9,452 nt of DNA, from the NCBI GenBank assembly GCA_944391635.1, contig CALXUL010000125.1:1-9452 (forward strand), given 5' to 3'. Shown here one piece after another: positions 1-5,176 of this stretch. The DNA comes from an uncultured Clostridia bacterium (GTDB lineage Bacteria; Bacillota; Clostridia; UBA1381). Made by a program: the position numbers and the translations under genes. Within the stretch, counting starts at the first letter, position 1, and every line of letters starts with the position of its first letter. The notes beneath the pieces were generated by a model. It made no database searches, was not told the origin of the DNA, and saw nothing but the letters and a program-made list of their open reading frames with translations.

Positions 1-2
1 TT

Positions 3-257
3 GCTGTAATATATCGCTGCTTTCTGGTAGCATCAAAATCACAGAATGATTTTGGCAGAAATCTTGCGGTAGGTGTTGGAGCTATGTTGCTTTTTCATAC
101 TTTTGAAAATATAGGTATGTGTATAGGTCTTATGCCGGTAACCGGAATACCGCTTCCGTTTTTTAGTTATGGTGGAACATCTATGCTTACAAATCTGATT
201 GCCATAGGGTTGGTATTATCGGTATCAAGAAGAAATAAGGGGAGCTTTTATTTATGA
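3..257 (+). CDS. rodA: RodA-like SEDS peptidoglycan polymerase, C-terminal part (5' end outside window)
   Basis: The last 84 codons of a membrane protein of the SEDS family (RodA/FtsW/SpoVE), which polymerises glycan strands of the cell wall at the cytoplasmic membrane. The visible part has a hydrophobic helix followed by the family signature 'GLMPVTGIPLPFFSYGG' (residues 42-58 of the fragment), then a final helix (about 61-74) and a short basic tail, SRRNKGSFYL. The order P-V-T-G-(I/L)-P-L-P-F-(F/I)-S-Y-G-G is diagnostic of the family. The 'ENIGMCIGLMPVTGIPLP' form favours RodA over FtsW, but SpoVE-like or FtsW paralogues cannot be excluded without the N-terminal part. The stop TGA (255-257) overlaps the next gene's ATG (254-256) as ATGA, so translation is probably coupled. 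In Clostridia rodA is commonly in the mre/min cell-shape cluster near mgsA, which fits mgsA lying about 3 kb downstream. Confidence 0.88.
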   Translation, partial: AVIYRCFLVASKSQNDFGRNLAVGVGAMLLFHTFENIGMCIGLMPVTGIPLPFFSYGGTSMLTNLIAIGLVLSVSRRNKGSFYL

Positions 258-970
258 AAATGGCGTTGGTGACGGGTGCTTCTGGAGGAATAGGACAAGC
301 AATTGCCAAGGCTCTTGCAGAACAGGGGATGAGGGTTATTGCCAGCTATAATACCGGAAGTGCTGAGGCTTTTAAACTTGCAGAGAATATTGGGGCAGAG
401 GCTTTGATGGCTGATATTTCAGATGAGGAATCGGTTAATAAAATGGCGGCAGAAATAGAAAAAAAATACGGTGGCGTTGATGTATTGGTAAATAATGCGG
501 GAATTTCGATGCAGAAGATGCTTTCTGATACTACAAGTGCGGATTGGGACAGAATATTTTCGGTTAATATACGTGGCACGTTCCTGGTTACACGCGCGCT
601 TATGGGGAATATGGTAAGGAATCATTATGGCAGAATAGTAAATGTATCCTCTGTATGGGGACAGGAGGGAGCATCATGCGAGGTGGCATATTCTGCATCA
701 AAAGCTGCGGTAGAAGGTTTTACAAAGGCGCTTGCAAAGGAACTTTCACTATCTGGAATATGTGTAAATTGTGTCGCTCCGGGTGTAATTGATACAAAAA
801 TGAACGCGTTTTTATCAGAGGAGGAAATGTCGGAACTTGAAAGCGTAATACCTATGGGAAGACTGGGTACGCCAGATGAGATTGCAAAGGTTGTTGCTTT
901 TTTATGTAGTGAACAAGCCGGTTATATAACAGGTCAGATAATAGGTGTAAACGGAGGGTTTTATATATGA
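254..970 (+). CDS. Short-chain dehydrogenase/reductase, FabG-like; probable elongation factor P 5-aminopentanone reductase (YmfI type)
   Basis: A 238-residue classical SDR, full length for the family. It has the Rossmann nucleotide-binding motif TGASGGIG (residues 7-14), the NNAG motif (80-83) and the complete catalytic tetrad Asn105, Ser133, Tyr146 and Lys150 (YxxxK at 146-150). The C-terminal 'VNCVAPGVIDT' and 'YITGQIIGVNGG' segments are typical of FabG relatives. The stretch 'VSSVWGQEGASCEVAYSASK' (131-150), with Trp after the catalytic Ser and an ASCEV segment before the Tyr, matches my recollection of the YmfI group rather than fatty-acid FabG. In Bacillus subtilis YmfI reduces the 5-aminopentanone group on a lysine of elongation factor P to 5-aminopentanol. 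No fatty-acid genes lie beside it, which also argues against housekeeping FabG. A good Shine-Dalgarno (AAGGGGAG, 237-244) lies inside the end of rodA, nine bases from the ATG. The specific substrate is inferred; the SDR assignment is certain. Confidence 0.85.
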   Translation: MKMALVTGASGGIGQAIAKALAEQGMRVIASYNTGSAEAFKLAENIGAEALMADISDEESVNKMAAEIEKKYGGVDVLVNNAGISMQKMLSDTTSADWDRIFSVNIRGTFLVTRALMGNMVRNHYGRIVNVSSVWGQEGASCEVAYSASKAAVEGFTKALAKELSLSGICVNCVAPGVIDTKMNAFLSEEEMSELESVIPMGRLGTPDEIAKVVAFLCSEQAGYITGQIIGVNGGFYI

Positions 971-973
971 AAT

Positions 974-1023
974 AAAAAAACTTGCCGAAATCGTCTTATA
1001 ACGGATTGCGACAAGTATTTTTT
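974..1023. terminator. Bidirectional intrinsic terminator between convergent genes
   Basis: An imperfect stem pairs ACTTG (980-984) with CAAGT (1012-1016) and continues inward through CG and AATC/GATT with two mismatches. It is flanked by seven As (974-980) on the left and a T-run (1018-1023) on the right. It sits four bases after the stop of the reductase and 13 bases after the stop of the minus-strand HPr-like gene, so it can end transcripts from both sides. Confidence 0.8.
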
Positions 1024-1035
1024 GCGGTATGTAAT

Positions 1036-1263
1036 TCACTTGGAGATAAATTCAGCTATATCATCTGCAAAAGCCGGTGCATCATCATCATTTACATCAA
1101 CTGAAATCTTTTTTGTCAAATCAAGAGTCAGCATACCCATAATAGATTTTGCGTCAGCGGTGTATTTGCCCGACGTGGCTTTTATAGTGCCTTTATATTT
1201 ATTGGCAATACCAACAAATTCCGAAACTTTTCTCGTATTTGGCAGAGTAATGGTGTATAGCAT
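1036..1263 (-). CDS. HPr-like protein lacking the phosphorylatable histidine (Crh-like)
   Basis: A 75-residue protein with the HPr fold pattern. The first strand (LYTITL) leads to a helix (FVGIANKY, 16-23), then 'DAKSIMGMLTLD' (37-48), which matches the HPr signature around Ser46 (KSIMGVMSL), and the final helix (APAFADDIAEFI, 62-73). The segment that should read G-(L/I)-H-A-R-P is replaced by 'PNTRKV' and appears about three residues shorter. There is no histidine anywhere in the protein, so it cannot accept phosphate from PTS Enzyme I as HPr does. The serine equivalent to HPr Ser46 is kept (Ser40). By analogy with B. subtilis Crh, which also lacks His15 and keeps Ser46, a regulatory role through HPr kinase and CcpA is plausible but inferred. 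The start is fixed by an AAGGAGGTG ribosome binding site six bases upstream. It is a single gene with its own promoter, convergent with the reductase and divergent from typA. HPr-family membership is fairly sure; function is not. Confidence 0.85.
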   Translation of the reverse strand: MLYTITLPNTRKVSEFVGIANKYKGTIKATSGKYTADAKSIMGMLTLDLTKKISVDVNDDDAPAFADDIAEFISK

Positions 1264-1269
1264 ACGTCA

Positions 1270-1278
1270 CACCTCCTT
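1270..1278 (-). promoter_or_regulatory. Strong ribosome binding site of the HPr-like gene
   Basis: AAGGAGGTG on the minus strand, six bases before the ATG at 1263. This near-perfect complement to the 16S rRNA tail decides the start and suggests high expression. Confidence 0.85.
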
Positions 1279-1339
1279 AATGAGTATATATAGTATAATA
1301 TTATAAACATTTTTATAAAATTGCATATATCCAAGCGCT

Positions 1340-1368
1340 ATTATAACATACAAGAAACGCAAATGCAA
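1340..1368 (-). promoter_or_regulatory. Sigma-A type promoter of the HPr-like gene
   Basis: On the minus strand, a -35 TTGCAT (1368-1363), a 17-base spacer and a perfect -10 TATAAT (1345-1340). The predicted transcript would start near 1333, giving a leader of about 70 bases. A CcpA cre-like sequence (1330-1343) overlaps the -10 and start site. Confidence 0.75.
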
Positions 1369-1398
1369 TAAAAATTTTACGCTAAATGCCGACTTTTG

Positions 1399-1427
1399 TT
1401 GCAAGGATGGATAATTTGTGGTATGAT
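1399..1427 (+). promoter_or_regulatory. Candidate promoter of typA
   Basis: A -35-like TTGCAA (1399-1404), a 17-base spacer and a -10 TATGAT (1422-1427), about 50 bases before the typA ATG. It points away from the HPr-like gene promoter, about 30 bases to the left. The -35 matches only four of six consensus bases, so this is moderate evidence. Confidence 0.55.
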
Positions 1428-1479
1428 AAATGGTGCTGTTTATAACGTACATAGAAATATTATCAGGAGATGTTCTAAT

Positions 1480-3300
1480 ATGGAGAGAGAAAAGATAAGA
1501 AATATAGCGATTATAGCGCACGTAGACCACGGCAAGACTACACTTGTTGATGCGATGCTCAAGCAGTGCGGAACTTTCCGCGATAATGAACAGGTGGAAG
1601 AGAGAGTAATGGACTCGAATGACCTTGAGCGTGAAAGAGGTATAACAATACTTGCAAAGAACACATCGCTTAATTACAATGGATACAAAATAAATATAAT
1701 AGATACACCGGGACATGCGGATTTTGGCGGCGAGGTTGAACGTGGACTTGAAATGGTGGACGGGGTGCTTTTGCTGGTTGATGCCTTTGAGGGCTGTATG
1801 CCGCAGACACGTTTTGTTCTGTCAAAAGCGCTTGCGCTTAATTTAAAGCCTGTAATAGTTGTGAATAAGGTTGACCGTCCGAATGCACGCCCGTATGAAG
1901 TAGTAGATGAGGTATTGGAACTGTTTATCGACCTTGGTGCTACGGAAGAACAGCTTGATACCCCGGTTATTTATGCATCCGGCCGTGACGGATGGGCAAC
2001 GGCAGAATATAATCCGGAGCGTCCAAATAACGATCTTAAGGAACTGTTTGAACTTATAGTGAATTATATTCCCTGTCCTGATTGTGTTGATGACGGACCA
2101 TTCCAGATGCTGGTATCAAATATAGACTATGATGAGTATACCGGACGAATAGCGGTAGGAAAGATACAGCGCGGAAAGGTACGTACGGGAATGCCACTTG
2201 TAATAAGTAAAAGCGACGGTGCACAGCGCTCTTGCCGTGCTGTTAAACTTTATACCTTTGATGGGCTTAAAAAGGTTCAGGCTGATGAAGTGGGAGCGGG
2301 CGATGTTGTTGCCATATCAGGTATTACTGATATAAATATAGGGGATACATTATGTGATCCGTCTGCGGTAGAACCGCTGCCGTTTGTCAAGATAGATGAG
2401 CCGGTGCTTTCTATGACATTCAGCGTAAATGACAGCCCGTTTGCCGGAAAGGATGGGAAGTTTGTTACCTCAAGACATTTAAGGGACAGGCTTTACCGCG
2501 AATTGGATTCAAACATAAGCCTTAGGGTGGAAGATACCGATTCAACCGAAGCATTCCGCGTATCAGGAAGAGGCGAGCTGCATCTTTCGGTATTGATAGA
2601 AAATATGCGTCGTGAAGGTTATGAGTTTCAGGTATCAAACCCGGTAGTTATCATGAAAACGATAGATTCTGAACTGTGTGAACCGATAGAACGCTTGACT
2701 GTGGATGTTCCTGAGGAATACTGCGGAACAATAATGGATGGCGCGATAAAACGTATGGGTGAGATGGTGAATATGGAACCGACGGCACAAGGATACAGCC
2801 GATTGGAATTCCTTATCCCGTCAAGGGGACTTATTGGTTACCGCTCTGAGATGCTGACCGCTACAAAGGGTACCGGTATAATAAATAGTATACTTGATGG
2901 TTATCGACCTTATAAAGGCGAATTCCAGGCAAGAAGTCGGGGCGCTTTGGTTGCTTGGGAAAATGGAACATCAATAACTTACGGACTGTTTAATGCTCAG
3001 GAACGTGGTACACTCTTTATCGGTCCGGGTGTTGAAGTATATGAGGGAATGATAGTAGGCGAAAATTCAAGGCTTGAGGATATTGTTGTAAATGTGTGCA
3101 AGAAAAAACATGCAACTAATACCCGTGCTTCCGGATCGGATGACGCATTAAAGCTTGTTCCGCCGCGGCAGATGAGTCTTGAACAATGTCTTGATTTTTT
3201 GGCGGATGATGAGCTGCTTGAGGTGACTCCGCATTACTTGCGTATGAGAAAAAGAATTTTAAATACTGAACTTCGCGCTAAGGCACGTGCAAAGAAATAG
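1480..3300 (+). CDS. typA: Ribosome-associated translational GTPase TypA/BipA
   Basis: A 606-residue protein, the usual length for TypA/BipA (about 605-615). The GTPase domain shows all five motifs: G1 AHVDHGKT (13-20), G2 within RGITI (53-57), G3 DTPGH (75-79), G4 NKVD (129-132) and a G5-position SGRDG (167-171). The EF-Tu-like domain 2 follows (from about 205), then EF-G III/V-like domains with 'GRGELHLSVLIENMRREGYE', and the BipA-specific C-terminal domain containing 'SRGLIGYRSEML' and 'GALVAWENG'. These last segments separate it from EF-G and LepA. The family binds the ribosome in the cytoplasm and supports 50S assembly and growth under stress or cold. The start chosen is the ATG preceded by AGGAGA (1465-1470, nine bases away). 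The frame stays open 28 codons further upstream, but that stretch overlaps the promoter and has no family similarity. It is transcribed alone, divergently from the HPr-like gene and followed by mgsA with its own promoter. Confidence 0.96.
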   Translation: MEREKIRNIAIIAHVDHGKTTLVDAMLKQCGTFRDNEQVEERVMDSNDLERERGITILAKNTSLNYNGYKINIIDTPGHADFGGEVERGLEMVDGVLLLVDAFEGCMPQTRFVLSKALALNLKPVIVVNKVDRPNARPYEVVDEVLELFIDLGATEEQLDTPVIYASGRDGWATAEYNPERPNNDLKELFELIVNYIPCPDCVDDGPFQMLVSNIDYDEYTGRIAVGKIQRGKVRTGMPLVISKSDGAQRSCRAVKLYTFDGLKKVQADEVGAGDVVAISGITDINIGDTLCDPSAVEPLPFVKIDEPVLSMTFSVNDSPFAGKDGKFVTSRHLRDRLYRELDSNISLRVEDTDSTEAFRVSGRGELHLSVLIENMRREGYEFQVSNPVVIMKTIDSELCEPIERLTVDVPEEYCGTIMDGAIKRMGEMVNMEPTAQGYSRLEFLIPSRGLIGYRSEMLTATKGTGIINSILDGYRPYKGEFQARSRGALVAWENGTSITYGLFNAQERGTLFIGPGVEVYEGMIVGENSRLEDIVVNVCKKKHATNTRASGSDDALKLVPPRQMSLEQCLDFLADDELLEVTPHYLRMRKRILNTELRAKARAKK

Positions 3301-3320
3301 TATATTTTCTTTGGCGTTTT
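3289..3320 (+). terminator. Possible weak terminator overlapping the typA stop codon
   Basis: AAAGAAA (3291-3297) pairs with TTTCTTT (3306-3312), extended by a GC pair across one bulged G. The eight-base loop contains most of the stop codon, and GTTTT follows. The stem is AT-rich and the T tail short, so it may be weak or not functional. No better terminator is visible before the mgsA promoter. Confidence 0.3.
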
Positions 3321-3383
3321 GGTAATGGAATACAAATACATTTAAAAAATAAGGCTGATTTTGTAATATTTAGCATAAAAGTC

Positions 3384-3412
3384 TTTACAAGAATAAGAAA
3401 ATTTGATATAAT
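3384..3412 (+). promoter_or_regulatory. Sigma-A type promoter of mgsA
   Basis: A -35 TTTACA (3384-3389), a 17-base spacer and a perfect -10 TATAAT (3407-3412). The expected transcription start is near 3419, which places the in-frame ATG at 3416 outside the transcript and supports the GTG start at 3446. Confidence 0.82.
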
Positions 3413-3431
3413 AAATTGATGCATTATGACG

Positions 3432-3438
3432 AAGGAGG
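3432..3438 (+). promoter_or_regulatory. Ribosome binding site that fixes the mgsA GTG start
   Basis: AAGGAGG lies seven bases before GTG 3446. No in-frame ATG is placed correctly relative to this site. Confidence 0.85.
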
Positions 3439-3445
3439 AGATGAA

Positions 3446-3853
3446 GTGAACATTGCTTTTATTGCGCACGACAAGAAAAAAGAATTAATGGCCCAATTTT
3501 GTATAGCTTACAAAGGCATACTTGAGAAGCATACGCTTTACGCAACAGACACTACGGGGAAAGTAATAAATGAAAACACGGGTTTGAATGTTTATCGCTT
3601 CCTTTCGGGTATGCAGGGCGGAGATCAGCAAATAGGCGCAAGGGTAGCATACAATGAAATAGATTTGGTCTTGTTTTTCCGGGATCCTTTAAAATCGGAG
3701 GGTGGATATGAACCGGATGTGGCAAGTTTGCTTAGATTGTGTGATATGCATAATATCCCTATTGCAACAAATTTGGCGACGGCAGAAGTTTTGATTCATG
3801 GACTTGATCGCGGGGACTTGGATTGGCGGGATATTGTAAATCCGAAAAAATAA
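3446..3853 (+). CDS. mgsA: Methylglyoxal synthase with altered active-site motifs
   Basis: A 135-residue protein from a GTG start (B. subtilis MgsA is 137). The family enzyme converts dihydroxyacetone phosphate to methylglyoxal and phosphate in the cytoplasm, relieving sugar-phosphate overload. The N-terminal 'IAFIAHDKKK' (3-12) carries the His and Asp that bind substrate. 'GGDQQIGA' (58-65) holds Asp60, equivalent to the E. coli catalytic base Asp71. 'EPDVASLLRLCD' (89-100) holds Asp91, equivalent to E. coli Asp101. 'IPIATNLATAEVLI' (104-117) is also typical. Two motif residues differ from the forms I know: ATGTTG is here ATDTTG (Asp35 for Gly), and the PHEPDV/PHDPDV motif reads GGYEPDV, with Tyr88 in place of the active-site His98 and one extra residue before it. 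The fold and both key aspartates remain, so the family call is firm, but activity could be changed. It has its own promoter upstream and a terminator hairpin downstream, so it is probably monocistronic. Proximity to rodA matches clostridial gene order. Confidence 0.93.
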   Translation: MNIAFIAHDKKKELMAQFCIAYKGILEKHTLYATDTTGKVINENTGLNVYRFLSGMQGGDQQIGARVAYNEIDLVLFFRDPLKSEGGYEPDVASLLRLCDMHNIPIATNLATAEVLIHGLDRGDLDWRDIVNPKK

Positions 3854-3865
3854 AATGAAATAATT

Positions 3866-3943
3866 AGAAAGCGTATCCGAAAAAGATACTATTTTTACCT
3901 GTTGTTATGAATGGTAAAAAGGTCATTTTGGACGCTTTCTTTT
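3866..3943 (+). terminator. Long two-part hairpin terminator after mgsA
   Basis: The base stem AGAAAGCGT (3866-3874) pairs with ACGCTTTCT (3932-3940). An inner stem TTTTTACC (3892-3899) pairs with GGTAAAAA (3913-3920) around a 13-base loop. The arms between them pair in part (CC/GG and AAAA/TTTT). A short T-run (3940-3943) follows. The location between mgsA and the next gene fits an intrinsic terminator, although it is longer than usual. Confidence 0.65.
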
Positions 3944-3977
3944 CTATTTATATATTTTATTATAATCATCTTTTGCA

Positions 3978-3983
3978 TATAAT
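3978..3983 (+). promoter_or_regulatory. Possible -10 element for the patatin-like gene
   Basis: A perfect TATAAT with TG four bases upstream (an imperfect extended -10). No good -35 is seen at 16-18 bases. Another TATAAT lies at 3961-3966, so the true promoter is uncertain. Confidence 0.35.
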
Positions 3984-3993
3984 GAAACTTGGG

Positions 3994-4025
3994 CCGGGAG
4001 AATATAAAATAAATCCCGGATATTC
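3994..4025 (+). repeat. Interleaved inverted repeats in the leader of the patatin-like gene
   Basis: CCGGGA (3994-3999) is complementary to TCCCGG (4014-4019), and the adjoining GAATAT (4000-4005) is complementary to ATATTC (4020-4025). The two pairings cross each other and would form alternative hairpins, each with a 14-base loop. They end one base before the Shine-Dalgarno at 4026, so they may affect translation of the downstream gene. This is seen directly; any role is inferred. Confidence 0.5.
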
Positions 4026-4032
4026 AAGGAGG
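4026..4032 (+). promoter_or_regulatory. Ribosome binding site that fixes the patatin-like gene start
   Basis: AAGGAGG lies seven bases before ATG 4040 but only one base before the in-frame ATG at 4034. This spacing picks 4040 as the start. Confidence 0.8.
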
Positions 4033-4039
4033 AATGACG

Positions 4040-5161
4040 ATGTTTGGAATGGTGCTTGGAGGCGGAGGTGCAAGAGGCGCGTATGAAGTAGGAGCATGGC
4101 GTGCAGCTTCTGAGCTTGGAATAGAGGTAGGAGCGGTATGTGGGACTTCAATAGGTTCGATTAATGCTGCCGCATTTGCCCAGGGCGACTGGGAGAGGGC
4201 AGATAGATTATGGCGTAGTATTACTGCAGAAGATGTATTGGATATGAGCAAATTTACCGATAAGAATCTGTGGTCGGTAAAAAATATCAGAGCAGTTTTA
4301 GAAGAATTTCGGACAAATAAGGGGCTTAGCATGAAGCCTCTTGAAGACCTTTTGCATAGTATAATAGATGAAGAAAAGCTGCGTCGCTCCCCGGTAGAGT
4401 TTGGTTTGGTAACATATTCATTGTCTGATTCGGCAGAACTTGAATTGTTTAAAGAAGATATACCGCAAGGAAGACTTATAGAATACTTGATGGCGAGCGC
4501 ATGTCTGCCGGGAATCAAAACAAGGGTAATAGATGAAAAGGCGTTTGTTGATGGATGTGTGGTTGATAATAAACCTGTTGGAATGCTTGTAAAGCGCGGA
4601 TTCAGAGATATTTTATCAATAGATGTAGGTGGAATAGGGCTTGTAAAAAGTATAGTGCCGAAAGGAATAAATGTTATAGAAGTAAAGTGTGCTGCACCTC
4701 AGATTGGCGTTTTGGATTTTGACAAAGAGAAGATAGCCGTTTCAATATCCGGAGGTTATCTGGATACAAAACGAGCACTTGGGGCGGTATGCGGTACGAA
4801 ATATGCTATACGCAGCTCGGATTATAACCGTGCTTTGCGAAAGACATCACGTGAAATGCTTGACGGTCTTGAAACTGCTGCTGCAATTTTTGGCTGCGAT
4901 TTGATGCGAGAATATTCGGTCATATCACTTGCAAGGTCAATGATTCGTGAATATAAGCGTATATTAAAGCATAACAGAAGTGTAGGTATAGATAAACTTC
5001 TAAATACAAAGGACAGTAACAGTTCAATAATACTTGCGAAAACAGCAGAGGCGGTTTTGGCAGGTAATGCCGATTTTCTCGGTACAAAGGTTGTTTCAAT
5101 GATGTTTAAGGGATTTTTGCGGGCGGTAAATGCTATTTTATATTATTCTGATAAGGTATAA
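4040..5161 (+). CDS. Patatin-like phospholipase family protein
   Basis: A 373-residue protein with the patatin/RssA-type serine hydrolase signature at the N terminus. The oxyanion-hole loop is GGGGARG (7-13). The nucleophile elbow GTSIG has Ser37 (35-39). The catalytic dyad Asp171 sits in 'FVDGCVVDNKPV' (169-179 region), where most bacterial members have DGG or DGA and this one has DGC. The catalytic domain fills roughly residues 1-230. The C-terminal 140 residues, with several basic stretches and no membrane helix evident, are not recognised. Family members hydrolyse acyl esters of phospholipids or other lipids; substrate and in vivo role are unknown here. There is no signal peptide, so it is likely cytoplasmic or peripherally membrane-bound. 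It heads a two-gene unit with the membrane protein 15 bases downstream, which suggests action at the membrane. The start was shortened by two residues from the longest frame on ribosome-site spacing. The family call is firm. Confidence 0.92.
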   Translation: MFGMVLGGGGARGAYEVGAWRAASELGIEVGAVCGTSIGSINAAAFAQGDWERADRLWRSITAEDVLDMSKFTDKNLWSVKNIRAVLEEFRTNKGLSMKPLEDLLHSIIDEEKLRRSPVEFGLVTYSLSDSAELELFKEDIPQGRLIEYLMASACLPGIKTRVIDEKAFVDGCVVDNKPVGMLVKRGFRDILSIDVGGIGLVKSIVPKGINVIEVKCAAPQIGVLDFDKEKIAVSISGGYLDTKRALGAVCGTKYAIRSSDYNRALRKTSREMLDGLETAAAIFGCDLMREYSVISLARSMIREYKRILKHNRSVGIDKLLNTKDSNSSIILAKTAEAVLAGNADFLGTKVVSMMFKGFLRAVNAILYYSDKV

Positions 5162-5176
5162 GAAAGGACATATTAT

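Noticed and set aside
1396..1479. N-terminal extension of TypA by 28 residues from a TTG
   Set aside because: It overlaps the candidate promoter, has no ribosome site and is not part of the TypA family; the ATG at 1480 has AGGAGA at good spacing.
1267..1716. A 149-codon minus-strand open frame upstream of the HPr-like gene
   Set aside because: It crosses the divergent promoters and the typA N terminus, and the Tyr/Ile-rich translation reflects AT-rich noncoding DNA.
3416..3445. MgsA start at the upstream in-frame ATGs
   Set aside because: The perfect -10 at 3407-3412 puts transcription start near 3419, and AAGGAGG points to GTG 3446, which yields the standard MgsA N terminus.
4024..4518. 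A 164-codon minus-strand open frame opposite the patatin-like gene
   Set aside because: It is antisense to the conserved catalytic region, and its proline/serine-rich low-complexity sequence mirrors glycine-rich patatin codons. No motif supports it.
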